A DNA stretch of 64,000 nt from Sandaracinaceae bacterium. GTDB lineage: Bacteria; Myxococcota_A; Polyangia; Polyangiales; Sandaracinaceae. Below are positions 17,916-26,996 of this stretch, in pieces (the first letter of the stretch is position 1; every line of letters begins with the position of its first letter). Below the pieces are notes generated by a model that saw only the letters and a list, made by a program, of their open reading frames with translations, made no database searches and had not been told where the DNA came from. Position numbers and translations under genes: made by a program. The stretch lies in contig JACKEC010000014.1 of assembly GCA_020633195.1 (NCBI GenBank), positions 1,054,001-1,118,000 of the forward strand, read 5' to 3'.

Positions 17916-19532
17916 TCAGGCGGGCGCGTCGGCGAGCATCTGCACCATGGCGCGCCACGAGCCGTCGGTGAGCGGCTCGTCGGCCGCCTCGGTCCAGCGG
18001 TGGGCCTCGTGCTCGAGGCCCGCCGCGGGGACCCACACCCGCGTCGCCACGATCGGGAGCCACGCGCGCTTGTCCACGAAGCCGTCGACGCGCGCCTTGA
18101 GCGCGTTGCGCGTGAGGTCCCGGAGCGCGACCGCGTTGAGCAAGCTCGCGTAGAGCACCGCCGCGGGCCAGCCGATGCCCATGCTGCCCAGGACGCAGAG
18201 CGACAGGTAGCCGGAGAGGAGCCACGCGACGAGGCCGCGGCGCCAGTACGGCGACGCGAAGTAACCGGTGCCGATGGGCACGAACACGCCCCCGGTGAGA
18301 AGGCCGCCCGCGACGGCCGCCGCGATGGTCAACAAGCCTTGCAATCGAAGGCTCCCGGCGCGGTCCTCGGGGAGGAAGCGCACGGAGCGCTCGCGGTCCG
18401 CCCAGCCGGGGAGCCCGGCCCGCGCCGAGGGGCTGTCCACGCGGACGCGGACGAAGCCCTCGAGCCCCGCCCCGAGCGCCGCCGCGACCTCGTCCTCGAG
18501 CGCGGGGAAGAGGTAGACGTGCGCCTCGCCGAGCGCGCCGGTCGGCAGCCGCGAGACCAGGGTGACGACCCGGTTGGTCGTCGTGTCCGCGTAGCCGACG
18601 CGGCTCAGCGAGGCCTCCTCGATGACGAGCGCGCGAGGGCGGAACATCACGCGGGTCAGGAACACCGTCCGGTCGCGGCCGAGGATCAGGTGGCCCACCC
18701 GGCAGCGGCCGACGGACGGCGCGCGGAAGACGTACGACGGGATGACGCTCGCGCCCTCGAGGCCGTGCTCGGCGAGGTAGGCCTTCACCCAGGCCGGTGG
18801 CTCCGGCAGCGCGCCCCGCTCCCCCGCGGCGGCGCGGCGGCCCTTGCGGAGCAGCGCCCAGCCGATCTTCACGTGGATCCACGTCAGCCGGGTGAGCAGC
18901 GGCCCCGTCACCACCCCGACCGCGAGGTAGAGCCCGAGCAGGACGGGGACGAGCACCGTGTCCCCGAAGGCGATCCCGGCGACGGTGGCCCCGAACGCGA
19001 AGAAGTCGTCCACGAAGGAGTGCGCGAGCTTCAGCCCCGGGATCGGCACCATCGCGAGGAGCAGGCGCGTGCCCGTCTTCCCCATCGTCGCGATCCAGCT
19101 GAAGAGCGCGGACACCGTGACGGTCACCGCGACCACCGAGGTGCCCACCAGGAGCGACGCCTCGACGACCTCGGGGGCTGGCGGCTCGACGCTGTCGCGG
19201 GCCGCGGCGACGCCGATGAGCGTCGCGCACGCGATCCCCGCGAAGGGGCGCCACGCGGTCGAGACGGGGACGAGCCACTTCTCGATGAACCCGACCTTGT
19301 CGGCGAGCGAGTCGGCGAGCGCGAGCAGCCCGAACACCGCGCCGAGCGTCCACAGCACCTCGACCGGCGCGAGCGCGTGGAGCTGCCGGTGGAGGTCCGC
19401 GTTCATCATGATCTCGGGGACCGACGACGGCGCGGCGAGCAGGAAGATCATCCCGAGCGGCAGCCACGGGTTCTTGCCGGCGGCGGCGCTCGTCGCGACC
19501 GCGGCCACCATCGAGCTCGGGAGGGCGCCCAC
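17916..19532 (-). CDS. Membrane protein with DUF4126-like N-terminus
   Basis: A 538-residue membrane protein. Residues 1-200 resemble DUF4126: a Leu-rich start, VLWTLGAVFGLLALADSLAD, then EKWLVPVSTAWRPFAGIACA and further helices. The middle part (about 230-420) is soluble and of unknown family, with a conserved-looking RCRVGHLILGRDRTVFLTR. The last third has two more hydrophobic hairpins (AAAVAGGLLTGGVFVPIG and AWLLSGYLSLCVLGSM). The start codon is a GTG; an ATG seven codons later is possible. It is convergent with the NmrA-like gene, with two bases between the stops. Function unknown. Confidence 0.72.
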   Translation of the reverse strand: MGALPSSMVAAVATSAAAGKNPWLPLGMIFLLAAPSSVPEIMMNADLHRQLHALAPVEVLWTLGAVFGLLALADSLADKVGFIEKWLVPVSTAWRPFAGIACATLIGVAAARDSVEPPAPEVVEASLLVGTSVVAVTVTVSALFSWIATMGKTGTRLLLAMVPIPGLKLAHSFVDDFFAFGATVAGIAFGDTVLVPVLLGLYLAVGVVTGPLLTRLTWIHVKIGWALLRKGRRAAAGERGALPEPPAWVKAYLAEHGLEGASVIPSYVFRAPSVGRCRVGHLILGRDRTVFLTRVMFRPRALVIEEASLSRVGYADTTTNRVVTLVSRLPTGALGEAHVYLFPALEDEVAAALGAGLEGFVRVRVDSPSARAGLPGWADRERSVRFLPEDRAGSLRLQGLLTIAAAVAGGLLTGGVFVPIGTGYFASPYWRRGLVAWLLSGYLSLCVLGSMGIGWPAAVLYASLLNAVALRDLTRNALKARVDGFVDKRAWLPIVATRVWVPAAGLEHEAHRWTEAADEPLTDGSWRAMVQMLADAPA

Positions 19533-19613
19533 GGCCCCGAGAGTAGACAGGTCGAGCCGTCAGCGGAACCGACTCGTGCGGAGCGGGTCGTGGCTGAGCG
19601 ACCGGAGGTCGTG

Positions 19614-19738
19614 ACCGCGCGAAGCGCGGTCCGGCCGACCGGCGCGCTCCGCGCGCCGCTCGCGCCCGAAGGGCGCGTACTGGGGTGGGAGCGCGAGCCG
19701 GCTTTGCCGGTCGCGCGGGAGGGGTTGAAAACCCCTCC
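19614..19738. repeat. Array of five three-base-loop hairpins
   Basis: Five back-to-back hairpins fill 125 bases. They are ACCGCGC-gaa-GCGCGGT (19614-19630), GGCGCGC-tcc-GCGCGCC (19641-19657), CGCGCCC-gaa-GGGCGCG (19661-19677), an 11-pair stem with one bulge around loop ttt (19691-19716), and GGAGGGGTT-gaa-AACCCCTCC (19718-19738). Every stem is perfect apart from the single bulge. The array lies between two minus-strand genes: upstream of the DUF4126 gene and just after the MerR stop. The last hairpin could end MerR transcription, although no T tract follows. Confidence 0.8.
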
Positions 19739-19744
19739 AGAAAC

Positions 19745-20497
19745 TCAGTCGGGCTCGGGCTCGATGGCGTCGAGGACGTGGGCGAGGCGCGCGTCGAGGG
19801 CCTCGTGGGCGGCGCGCTCGAGGGCGCGGGCGAGCTCGGCCTCGACGACCATGACCGCGAGGGGGCGCAGGCGGCGGACGATGGCGGCGAGGCGCGGGAC
19901 CTCCTCCGCCGGCGGCACGCGGCCCGCGACGTCGAAGACGTGCTTGGCCACGAGCTCGACGAAGCCGCTCGCCACGCGCTCGACGTCGGTGCGGAGCTCG
20001 GCCGCCTCGTCGAGCAGGGCCTCGAGCGGGACGCCGGCCTGGACGAGCTCCTCGCCCGCGTGGAGGAGGCGCGGGCTCGGGGCGCGGAAGCCGTCGCCCT
20101 CGGGCTCGAGGAAGCCCAGCGCGACGGCCTTCGACAGGGCGCTCGGGGCCGTGGCGCCGAAGCGCTCGATGACCTGCGGCAAGGTCAGGTGGGTGGCCAC
20201 CTCGCTCGAGAAGGGGCTCGAGATCGCCTGCTCGAGGCCCATGAGCGCCGCCAGATCCTGGCCCTGCTCCCACGCGTCGAGGATCTCGCCGATGCTCGCC
20301 AGGGTGTAGCCCCGGCCGAGGAGCTGATGGACGAGGCGCAGGCGGAAGAGGTGGACGTCCGAGTAGATCGCCGCGCGACCCCGGCGCTCCGGCGCGGGCA
20401 GCAGGCCCTTGTCCTGGTAGGCGCGGATGTTCCGCACGGTCGTGCCCACCCGCGCCGCGAGCTCGTCGACCGTCAGCTCCAGCGGCGCCTCCGTCAC
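19745..20497 (-). CDS. MerR-family transcriptional regulator
   Basis: A 250-residue regulator. The N-terminal winged helix is of MerR type: LTVDELAARVGTTVRNIRAY, QDKGLLPAPERRGRAAIYSD and the wing/helix RLRLVHQLLGRGYTLASIGE. The rest (about residues 80-250) is helical and has no Cys-rich metal site, so the signal is more likely an organic compound than a metal. It is divergent from the COG3687-type gene at 20592. The dyad GTTACATC-N4-GATGTAAC at 20550-20569 lies between them. MerR proteins usually bind such sites inside the promoter spacer and twist the DNA to activate. Confidence 0.92.
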   Translation of the reverse strand: MTEAPLELTVDELAARVGTTVRNIRAYQDKGLLPAPERRGRAAIYSDVHLFRLRLVHQLLGRGYTLASIGEILDAWEQGQDLAALMGLEQAISSPFSSEVATHLTLPQVIERFGATAPSALSKAVALGFLEPEGDGFRAPSPRLLHAGEELVQAGVPLEALLDEAAELRTDVERVASGFVELVAKHVFDVAGRVPPAEEVPRLAAIVRRLRPLAVMVVEAELARALERAAHEALDARLAHVLDAIEPEPD

Positions 20498-20549
20498 GCC
20501 ACGAGCCTACCGCGACCCTGGCACCCCTCCCAACGAAGGGGACTTGATA

Positions 20550-20569
20550 GTTACATCAACGGATGTAAC
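20550..20569. promoter_or_regulatory. MerR-type operator dyad
   Basis: GTTACATC and GATGTAAC form a perfect 8-base dyad with a 4-base spacer. TTGATA at 20544-20549 is a plausible -35 box directly before it, and TAACCT at 20566-20571 may be the -10 box for the plus-strand gene. This is the usual placement for a MerR activator site. Confidence 0.65.
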
Positions 20570-20591
20570 CTTTCTCTCGATTGGAGGAACG

Positions 20592-21410
20592 ATGCCCCTG
20601 AGCCGTCCATCCCCCAGCCGCCCGATCCCCGTCCGCGCCCCCCGGTTCGAGCTCGACGAGAGCGTCCCTCGAGCCTGGCTCGGCGGGAGCCCCGTCGCCT
20701 CGCACGTCGTGAACGCGCTCTCCCTGCTCTTCCCCGAGGGCGAGCGCTTCTTCATCCGGAGCGTCCGCCACTACCAGGAGCAGATCGACGAGGACCCCGA
20801 GCTGCGCGCCCGCGTGCGCGGCTTCTTCGGCCAGGAGGGGCGCCACGGGCACGAGCACGATCGCCACAACCGGATGCTCCGCGCCCAGGGCTTCGAGCTC
20901 GACGCGTTCTTCGAGCGCTACCAGCGCGTCGGCTGGGACTGGATCGAGCCCAACGTGCCGCCCCACCTTCGGCTCGCGACGACCGTCGCGCTCGAGCACA
21001 TGACGGCGACCCTCGCCGAGATCGCGCTCGACTCGCCGATCCTCGACGACGCGCACCCGGAGGTGCGGCGCTTGCTGCTCTGGCACGCCTGCGAAGAGAT
21101 CGAGCACAAGTCGGTCGCGTTCGACGTGCTCACCCGCGTGGACCCGCGCCTCGGCACGCGCGCCGCCGGGCTCGCGATCGGGGCGGGGGTGCTGCTCGGG
21201 TTCTTCGCGCTCGCGCTGGCCACGTTCCTCCAGCAGGAGCGAGCGCTCGAGCCCGCCGCGCCGGTCCCGCGGAGCCGCACCTTCTGGAAGGCCCTCCGAG
21301 CGACCCGCGGCACCCTCGCGGCCGCCGTCGTCGACTACCTCCGGCCGGATTTCCACCCGGATCAGCGCGACAACTACGCGCTCGCGGTACAGCACCTCGC
21401 CTCGATGTGA
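20592..21410 (+). CDS. COG3687-type metal-dependent hydrolase
   Basis: A 272-residue protein of the predicted metal-dependent hydrolase family COG3687. The ATG at 20592 follows GGAGG and was chosen over longer upstream reading of the frame, which runs into the MerR promoter. Conserved blocks are LSLLFPEGERFFIRSVRHY, FFGQEGRHGHEHDRHNRML, ALEHMTATLAEI and LLLWHACEEIEHKSVAFDV. Their Glu/His spacing is that of a ferritin-like di-metal helical bundle. A hydrophobic helix sits near 195-215. The true reaction is not established for the family. Expression is probably under the divergent MerR protein. Confidence 0.85.
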   Translation: MPLSRPSPSRPIPVRAPRFELDESVPRAWLGGSPVASHVVNALSLLFPEGERFFIRSVRHYQEQIDEDPELRARVRGFFGQEGRHGHEHDRHNRMLRAQGFELDAFFERYQRVGWDWIEPNVPPHLRLATTVALEHMTATLAEIALDSPILDDAHPEVRRLLLWHACEEIEHKSVAFDVLTRVDPRLGTRAAGLAIGAGVLLGFFALALATFLQQERALEPAAPVPRSRTFWKALRATRGTLAAAVVDYLRPDFHPDQRDNYALAVQHLASM

Positions 21411-21529
21411 GCCGCGGGGGCCCACGGGCGCGGCGCGCACGATCGACTGGCACGGTGACGTCCGTGTGTCAGGTTCGGCCCTTCCCCTGACACCGGCCTC
21501 CCCCGCCGGCACGACCCCGAGGTATCAAC

Positions 21530-22501
21530 GTGAAGCTCGAAACCCTCTTCTGCGCGCTCGCGCTCGCCCTCTCGCTCGTCGCTTGCGACAGCAGCCCCGC
21601 CGGCACCGACGCCGGCTCGATGATGGGCACCGACGCGGGCCCGATGATGGGCACGGACGCCGGCCCGATGATGATGGGCACCGACGCCGGCCCGATGACG
21701 GGGCCCGACGCCGGCCCGCCGGACATGAACGCGGTGATGCGTCAGCAGTCGGCCATCGATCGGGTCAACACCGCGTACTGCACCTGCGACATGACCCCCT
21801 TCGCCACCGCCGCGGAGTGCGCGAGCTTCAACGGCAACGCGGCTCAGGACGCCTGCGAGGCGTCGGCGTACAGCTCCACCTTCGCGGGCAACGGCGCGTA
21901 CTTCACCTGCACCGCCGGGGCGTACGAGACCTACGCGACCTGCATCGAGGCCGCGAGCTGCGACGACACCGCCGTCGGCGCCTGCGAGGACGCCGTCGAC
22001 GCCGCCACGACCACGTGTGAGGCCTTCATCGACGAGACGGCCGGCATGGCCTTCGGGACCGCGTACGACATGTGCGTCGAGACCAACGTGATCGGCCCGG
22101 CGGGCATGTGCCCCGACGACTCGAGCGCCGTCAGCACCACCGGCATGGCCGTCTTCATGGGCACGACCACCGCGGCGGGCAACGACCTCGAGCCGCCCGC
22201 GGGCTGCCACGCGATCGACGGCGGCGGCGGCTCGCCCGAGCTCGCCTTCCGCTGGACCGCGCCGGCCGACGGCACCTACGTGTTCGACACCATCGGCTCG
22301 GGCTTCGACACGGTCCTCTACCTCCGCGCCGGCTGCGCCGCGACCGACATGGAGATCGGCTGCAACGACGACGTCTCGGACACCGACTACCGCTCGCGCC
22401 TGATGGCCACGGTCACGTCGGGTCAGGAAGTCCTCGTCGTCGTCGAGGGCTTCAGCGACGCCAACGCGGGCGACTTCGTCGTCAACATCAACGCGATGTG
22501 A
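21530..22501 (+). CDS. Asp-Ala-Gly-rich lipoprotein, PPC-like end
   Basis: A 323-residue lipoprotein. A GTG start gives MKLETLFCALALALSLVACD with lipobox LVAC. A low-complexity spacer of TDAGPMM-type repeats covers about residues 25-62. A Cys-rich middle follows (YCTCDMTPFATAAECASF; TCIEAASCDDTAVGACEDAV). The C-terminal 110 residues form a beta domain like the bacterial pre-peptidase C-terminal fold (FRWTAPADGTYVFDTIGSGF, TVLYLRAGC, EVLVVVEGFSDANAGDFVV). This layout is typical of Polyangiales surface lipoproteins of unknown role. Hairpins at 22500-22514 and 22522-22554 follow the stop and may end transcription. Confidence 0.82.
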   Translation: MKLETLFCALALALSLVACDSSPAGTDAGSMMGTDAGPMMGTDAGPMMMGTDAGPMTGPDAGPPDMNAVMRQQSAIDRVNTAYCTCDMTPFATAAECASFNGNAAQDACEASAYSSTFAGNGAYFTCTAGAYETYATCIEAASCDDTAVGACEDAVDAATTTCEAFIDETAGMAFGTAYDMCVETNVIGPAGMCPDDSSAVSTTGMAVFMGTTTAAGNDLEPPAGCHAIDGGGGSPELAFRWTAPADGTYVFDTIGSGFDTVLYLRAGCAATDMEIGCNDDVSDTDYRSRLMATVTSGQEVLVVVEGFSDANAGDFVVNINAM

Positions 22502-22562
22502 GCTCGTCGAGCTCCCCCGCCCGAGGGCGTGTCCGCATCGCGGGCGCGCCCTCGCGGCGTTG

Positions 22563-22763
22563 AGCAGGCTGCTGAAAGGGTCTCGAAGGGACCTCCTCGG
22601 CGCCTGCCCCGTGCCCTTGCCCGTGCCCTTGCCCGTGCCCGCCCGTGACGCGTAGACGTTGCGACTCTTCGGGCACGAAGGGAACGATCCGGGCACGGGC
22701 ACGGGCACGGGCATGCGCGCTTCGCGCGCGGCACGGAAGCAGGCTGCTTTTCAGCAGCCTGCT
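22563..22763. mobile_element. MITE-like nested palindromic element
   Basis: About 201 bases bounded by perfect 15-base inverted repeats, AGCAGGCTGCTGAAA (22563-22577) and its complement (22749-22763). Pairing continues outward into GGCGT/ACGCC with a two-base offset. Inside, a block of GTGCCC repeats (about 22609-22645) faces GGGCAC repeats (about 22690-22713), and a GCGCGC-ttc-GCGCGC hairpin lies at 22715-22729. The right end also folds on itself: AGCAGGCTGC at 22738-22747 pairs with 22754-22763. The stop codon TAG of the neighbouring minus-strand gene lies inside the right repeat. There is no transposase and no clear target duplication. Confidence 0.65.
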
Positions 22764-24915
22764 ACGCCCTCGGGAACAGTGGCAGCTTGCGGACCGGCGT
22801 CCCCGTTAGGCGCGAGAGCGCGCTCGCGACGGCCGGCGCGATCATCGGCACGCCGACCTCGCCGATCCCCCCGGGCTCGCCCGCGCCGTCGAGCACCTCC
22901 ACCTCGATCTCGGGGCACGCGTCCATCCGCAGGACCACCGCGTCGTGGAAGTTGCTCTGGCGGACGCGGCCCGCCTCGACGTCGATGGCCCCGTGCAGCG
23001 CGGCGGAGAGCCCGAACACGATGCCGCCGAGGATCTGCGCCTTCACGCCGAGCGGGTTGATCACCCGGCCGCACTCGACGGCGGCCCACACCCGGTGCAC
23101 CCGCGGGAGCGAGTCCTCGACCGACACCTCCGCGACCTGGGCGCAGACGCTCCCGAAGCACGCGTGGACGGCGAGCCCGCGCGCGCGGCCCTCGGGCGGC
23201 GGCGCGGTCCAGTCGCACATCTGGGCCACGCGCTCGAGCACCGCGCGGTGGCGCGCGTCCGCGGGCAAGAGCGCGAGGCGCAGCTCGAGCGGATCCCGCT
23301 CGGTGGCGCGGGCGACCTCGTCGAGCATCGCCTCCACCGCGAACGCGTTGTATCCGTGGCCGACCGAGCGCCAGATCCCCGTCGGGATGGGCGAGGCCAC
23401 GTCGCTCCACCGCACCTCGACCGCGCCGAACCGGTAGGGCGGGCGCGCCGCGCCGTCGACCGCGAGCTCGTCGACGCGCCCCCCGGACGCCTCCCCGCCG
23501 CCGTGGGTCGGCGTCGCGACGTGGTCCCGCCACGCCACGATCTCTCCCTCGGCGTCGAGCCCGACCTCGAACCGATGGGCCGCCGCGCAGCGGTAGTAGT
23601 CGTGCTGCACGTCGTCCTCGCGCGTCCAGACCAGCTGCACCGGGTTCGGGCTCGTGTGGCGCGCGAGCTCGACGACCTGTCGGATCTCCTCGGGGACGGT
23701 GCGCCGACCGAAGCCGCCGCCGAGCAAGGTGACGTGCACCGTACACCGTTCGATCCCCACCCCGCCGAGCTCGGCCACCGTCTCGCGCACGGTCATCGGG
23801 TCCTGGGTCGGCGCCCAGACCTCCCACGCGCCGTCGGCGAACCGCGCGGTCGCGTTGATCGGCTCCATGCACTGGTGGGCGACGTACGGGACCTCGTAGG
23901 TCGCCTCGAGCGTCCGCGCCGCGCCGGCGAGCGCGGGCCGGACGTGACCCTCCACGTAGACCTCGGCGCCCTCCCCGCGCGTCGCGTCGCGCAGGCGCTC
24001 CTCGACCCGCGCGCTCGACAGCGACGCGTTGGGCCCCGCGCGGTGATCCGCGGCGAGGGCGCGCCGGCCGGCGAACGCGGCGAACGTGTGCTCGGCGATC
24101 ACGGCGACCGAGCCCGAGGTCATCCGGACCACGTCGAGCACTCCGTCGACCGCGCGCGCGGCCTCCTCCGCCACGTCGCCGAGCGTGCCGCCGATGCCCC
24201 GCGGGCGCTCGATCGAGGCGTAGCGCAGGCCGGGCAGGCGCACGTCGATCCCGTAGACGGCGCGCCCCTCGGACTTGTCGCGGGCGTCGAGGCGCCGCGT
24301 GGGGCGCCCGATCCAGCGGTGCTCGTCGCGCAGCGCGGGCGCCGAAGGCACCTCGAGCGTCCCCGCGAGCCCGGCGAGCTCGCCGTAGCCGACGCGTCGC
24401 CCGCTCGCGCGGTGGATCACGCCCCCGGCGCGCGTGTCGCACGCCGCCACGTCCACCCCGAACACCGTCGCGCCGGCCTCGAGGAGCATCGCCCGCGCGA
24501 CGCCGCCGGCCTCGCGCAGCTCCTCGTACATGCTGCGAACGCTCGCGGACGCCATCGTGCCCTGATAGCCGTAGGTGCGGCTCGCGGGCGCCTGCTCGAC
24601 GCGGACCGCGCGCCAGTCGGCGTCGAGCGCGTCGGCGACGATCATCGGCAGCGACGTGGACACGCCCTGCCCCATCTCCGAGCGCGTGACCCACACCGTC
24701 GTGGTCCCGTCGTGATCGATCGCGAGGAAGACGTTGGGGCTGAACGGCTGCTCGCGCGGGGGGACGCGCATCTGGCGCCGCTCCCAGTGCTGGCCCCCGA
24801 AGAACCCGAGCCCGAGGCCGACGCCGCCCGCCGCCGCCGCGGTGACGCCGAGCGAGATCAGCTGCCGTCGGCCGAGCTTGCGCCAGCGGCGCTTCGAGGT
24901 GGCCTCCTCAGTCAC
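22762..24915 (-). CDS. Molybdopterin-binding subunit, IorB/xanthine dehydrogenase family
   Basis: A 717-residue large subunit of an isoquinoline 1-oxidoreductase-type molybdenum hydroxylase. The N-terminus [18 protein letters not shown] is twin-arginine-like, so periplasmic or membrane-bound action is likely. Family blocks include [30 protein letters not shown] [47 protein letters not shown] and [16 protein letters not shown]. It overlaps the 2Fe-2S subunit gene by 8 bases and so is co-translated. Members hydroxylate N-heterocycles or oxidise aldehydes; the substrate cannot be read from sequence. The TAG stop lies inside the MITE-like element. Confidence 0.92.
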   Translation of the reverse strand: MTEEATSKRRWRKLGRRQLISLGVTAAAAGGVGLGLGFFGGQHWERRQMRVPPREQPFSPNVFLAIDHDGTTTVWVTRSEMGQGVSTSLPMIVADALDADWRAVRVEQAPASRTYGYQGTMASASVRSMYEELREAGGVARAMLLEAGATVFGVDVAACDTRAGGVIHRASGRRVGYGELAGLAGTLEVPSAPALRDEHRWIGRPTRRLDARDKSEGRAVYGIDVRLPGLRYASIERPRGIGGTLGDVAEEAARAVDGVLDVVRMTSGSVAVIAEHTFAAFAGRRALAADHRAGPNASLSSARVEERLRDATRGEGAEVYVEGHVRPALAGAARTLEATYEVPYVAHQCMEPINATARFADGAWEVWAPTQDPMTVRETVAELGGVGIERCTVHVTLLGGGFGRRTVPEEIRQVVELARHTSPNPVQLVWTREDDVQHDYYRCAAAHRFEVGLDAEGEIVAWRDHVATPTHGGGEASGGRVDELAVDGAARPPYRFGAVEVRWSDVASPIPTGIWRSVGHGYNAFAVEAMLDEVARATERDPLELRLALLPADARHRAVLERVAQMCDWTAPPPEGRARGLAVHACFGSVCAQVAEVSVEDSLPRVHRVWAAVECGRVINPLGVKAQILGGIVFGLSAALHGAIDVEAGRVRQSNFHDAVVLRMDACPEIEVEVLDGAGEPGGIGEVGVPMIAPAVASALSRLTGTPVRKLPLFPRA

Positions 24916-25354
24916 CGGCGACCGACCGGATCGCGGCGAGGATGCGCGGATAGGTGCCGCAGCGGCAGAGGTTGCCCGCCATCGCCCCGCGGAGGGTGGC
25001 CTCGTCCGGGTGCGGGTCGCGCGCGAGCAGCGCGCTCGCGCTCATGATCTGACCGCTCTGGCAGTACCCGCACTGCGGCACGTCGTGCTCGACCCACGCG
25101 CGCTGCAGTGGGTGGTCGCCCCCGAGGCCCTCGATCGTGGTGACCGGCGCGCGCACGCGCGACACGCGGAGCGAGCAGGATCGGACCGCGACGCCGCCGA
25201 CGTGGACGGTGCACGCGCCGCACTGCGCGACCCCGCAGCCGTACTTGGTCCCCGTCAGGCCGAGCACGTCGCGCAGCACCCAGAGGAGGGGTACGTCCGC
25301 CGCGACGTCGACCTCGACCGACTCACCGTTCACCTCGAGCGAGTAGCGCGGCAT
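24908..25354 (-). CDS. 2Fe-2S subunit, IorA type
   Basis: A 148-residue small subunit that carries two 2Fe-2S clusters and passes electrons from the molybdenum subunit. The plant-type cluster site is [18 protein letters not shown] with a later Cys (RSCSLRV). The second cluster site is [10 protein letters not shown] and LCRCGTY in the helical domain. Length matches IorA. It is the first gene of the pair, and the large-subunit GTG lies within its end. A TATGCG hexamer lies nine bases before the ATG on the minus strand. No gene for molybdenum-cofactor insertion (XdhC type) is seen beside it. Confidence 0.94.
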   Translation of the reverse strand: MPRYSLEVNGESVEVDVAADVPLLWVLRDVLGLTGTKYGCGVAQCGACTVHVGGVAVRSCSLRVSRVRAPVTTIEGLGGDHPLQRAWVEHDVPQCGYCQSGQIMSASALLARDPHPDEATLRGAMAGNLCRCGTYPRILAAIRSVAGD

Positions 25355-25399
25355 CCCCGTGCACGCATAGCAGCGTCGGGAGTGCTAAGCACTGGACCG

Positions 25400-26935
25400 A
25401 TGCGGACGATCCTCGCGCTGGCGCTCGTGCTCCTCGCCGGCTGCGGCGCGCGGACCACTCTCTCGGTCGGCGGCGACGGTGGCGCGGCTCCCCCTCGTGA
25501 CGCGGGCGGGCGCGACGCGGGGCTGGTCGACGGTGGCGGTCGAGACGCGGGCGGTCGGGACGCGGGGCGCCCGGACGGCGGCCCGCCGCGCTTGGAGTGC
25601 CAGCGCGACGCGGACTGCCGCATGGGCGTGTGCCGCGGCTCGGCCACCGACGCGCCGAGCGACCTGGAGGCGCTGCGCCTGTTCTGCGGCGCGGCCGACG
25701 AGGACGAGGCCCCTGCCGGGGCGGCCTGCCGAGAGCGCGCGGCCTGCGACAGGGACCTGTGCGCGGTGGCTGGCGTCTGCGTGATCCCCTGCGGGAACGA
25801 CGCGGACTGCGCCGCGTCGGAGCTGTGCCGCGAGGTGTGGGTCCAGACGTCGGCGAGCTCGATGGAGTCCGTCCAGGCGTGCACCGCGCGGGTCGCCGCG
25901 CCCTCGACGGTGCGGGTCGCGGGCCCGGAGAGCGGCCCCGCGCTCGGGGACGTGGCGACCGCCGACTCGCTGCCGAACCTCCGCCCCAACGCGCTCGTGG
26001 TGTGGCGCGGCCCCGCCGCGAGCGAGCCCCTCATCGAGCGGATCGTCTCGCTCACGCCTGGCGACGGCGTGGTCTTCGACGCGTTCGTGGGCGGCTTCCC
26101 GGACGACCCCGCGCCCGCGTGGGGCGTCGGCGCGGCGACCGTCGGCGAGCTCGTCACCCTCATGCACCCGAACGGGCCCGCGTCCCCGTCGTCGCGGCGC
26201 GGCTTCGACGTGTTCCTCAGCTCGATGGTCCCGGGCCCGAGCGAGCGCGTGGTGCTCCAGCGCGAGGCCGACGGCGCCTCCTTCGATCTCGACCTCTACC
26301 TCGTCGGAGGGAACGGCTGGCTCGCGCCGGACGGCGTGGTCCCCGCGGACCTGGCGGTCGCGATCGACGAGCTGCGCGCCCTCTACCGACCGACCGGCCT
26401 CGCCATCCGCGAGGTCCGGGTCCACGACGTCGTCGGCGGGCTGCGGCGACGCTTTCAGGTGCTCACGGGGAGCGCGGGGATCATCGGCGCGCCACCGGAT
26501 CTGCCCGAGCTCTACCGGCTGTCGGCGGGCGCGAACCGGCCGTCCGTCCACGTCTTCTTCGTGCGCACCATCGAGGACGCGCTCGGGATCGCGAGCGGCA
26601 TCCCCGGCCCCCACGCGATGCCCGGCACGCGCGCGAGCGGGGTGGCGATCTCCGCCGACCTCGTCGGGCTCGACGAGCTCGCGGTGGTGATCGGCCACGA
26701 GATCGGCCACTTCATGGGCCTCTTTCACACCTCGGAGCTCGACGGCCGCGTCGCGGAGCCGCTGCCCGACACGCCGGAGTGCCGGACCGACCGCGACGTC
26801 GACGGCGACGGCTACCTGCTGCCGATGGAGTGCCGCGGGACCGGCGCGGAGAACCTCATGTTCTGGGCGGGGAGCGGCGGCGAGATCTCGGCGCAGCAAG
26901 CCCAGATCATGCGGCGCGCGTACTTCGTCGAGTAG
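25400..26935 (+). CDS. Metzincin-like metalloprotease lipoprotein
   Basis: A 511-residue exported lipoprotein. The ATG at 25400 gives MRTILALALVLLAGCGARTT with lipobox LAGC; the open frame upstream is shadow within the IorA gene. An Asp-Gly-Gly/Asp-Ala-Gly spacer occupies about residues 25-60. A Cys-rich block (CQRDADCRMGVC; CAVAGVCVIPCGNDADC) follows. The catalytic part near residues 430-505 has VVIGHEIGHFMGLFHTSEL, the extended HExxHxxGxxH zinc site, and a later NLMFWAGSGG that may be the Met-turn. Substrate unknown; surface proteolysis is inferred. Divergent from the IorA gene. Confidence 0.85.
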   Translation: MRTILALALVLLAGCGARTTLSVGGDGGAAPPRDAGGRDAGLVDGGGRDAGGRDAGRPDGGPPRLECQRDADCRMGVCRGSATDAPSDLEALRLFCGAADEDEAPAGAACRERAACDRDLCAVAGVCVIPCGNDADCAASELCREVWVQTSASSMESVQACTARVAAPSTVRVAGPESGPALGDVATADSLPNLRPNALVVWRGPAASEPLIERIVSLTPGDGVVFDAFVGGFPDDPAPAWGVGAATVGELVTLMHPNGPASPSSRRGFDVFLSSMVPGPSERVVLQREADGASFDLDLYLVGGNGWLAPDGVVPADLAVAIDELRALYRPTGLAIREVRVHDVVGGLRRRFQVLTGSAGIIGAPPDLPELYRLSAGANRPSVHVFFVRTIEDALGIASGIPGPHAMPGTRASGVAISADLVGLDELAVVIGHEIGHFMGLFHTSELDGRVAEPLPDTPECRTDRDVDGDGYLLPMECRGTGAENLMFWAGSGGEISAQQAQIMRRAYFVE

Positions 26936-26996
26936 CCCACACGCTTCTTCACGTTCCCTTGACGCGGCCCGCACGGACGCGAGGCATCATCCGACG

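Noticed and set aside
19718..19738. Canonical Rho-independent terminator after MerR
   Set aside because: The stem is perfect but no T tract follows on the MerR strand, so it was listed only as part of the hairpin array.
22563..22763. Intact insertion sequence
   Set aside because: There are terminal repeats but only about 170 bases between them, no transposase frame and no clear target-site duplication.
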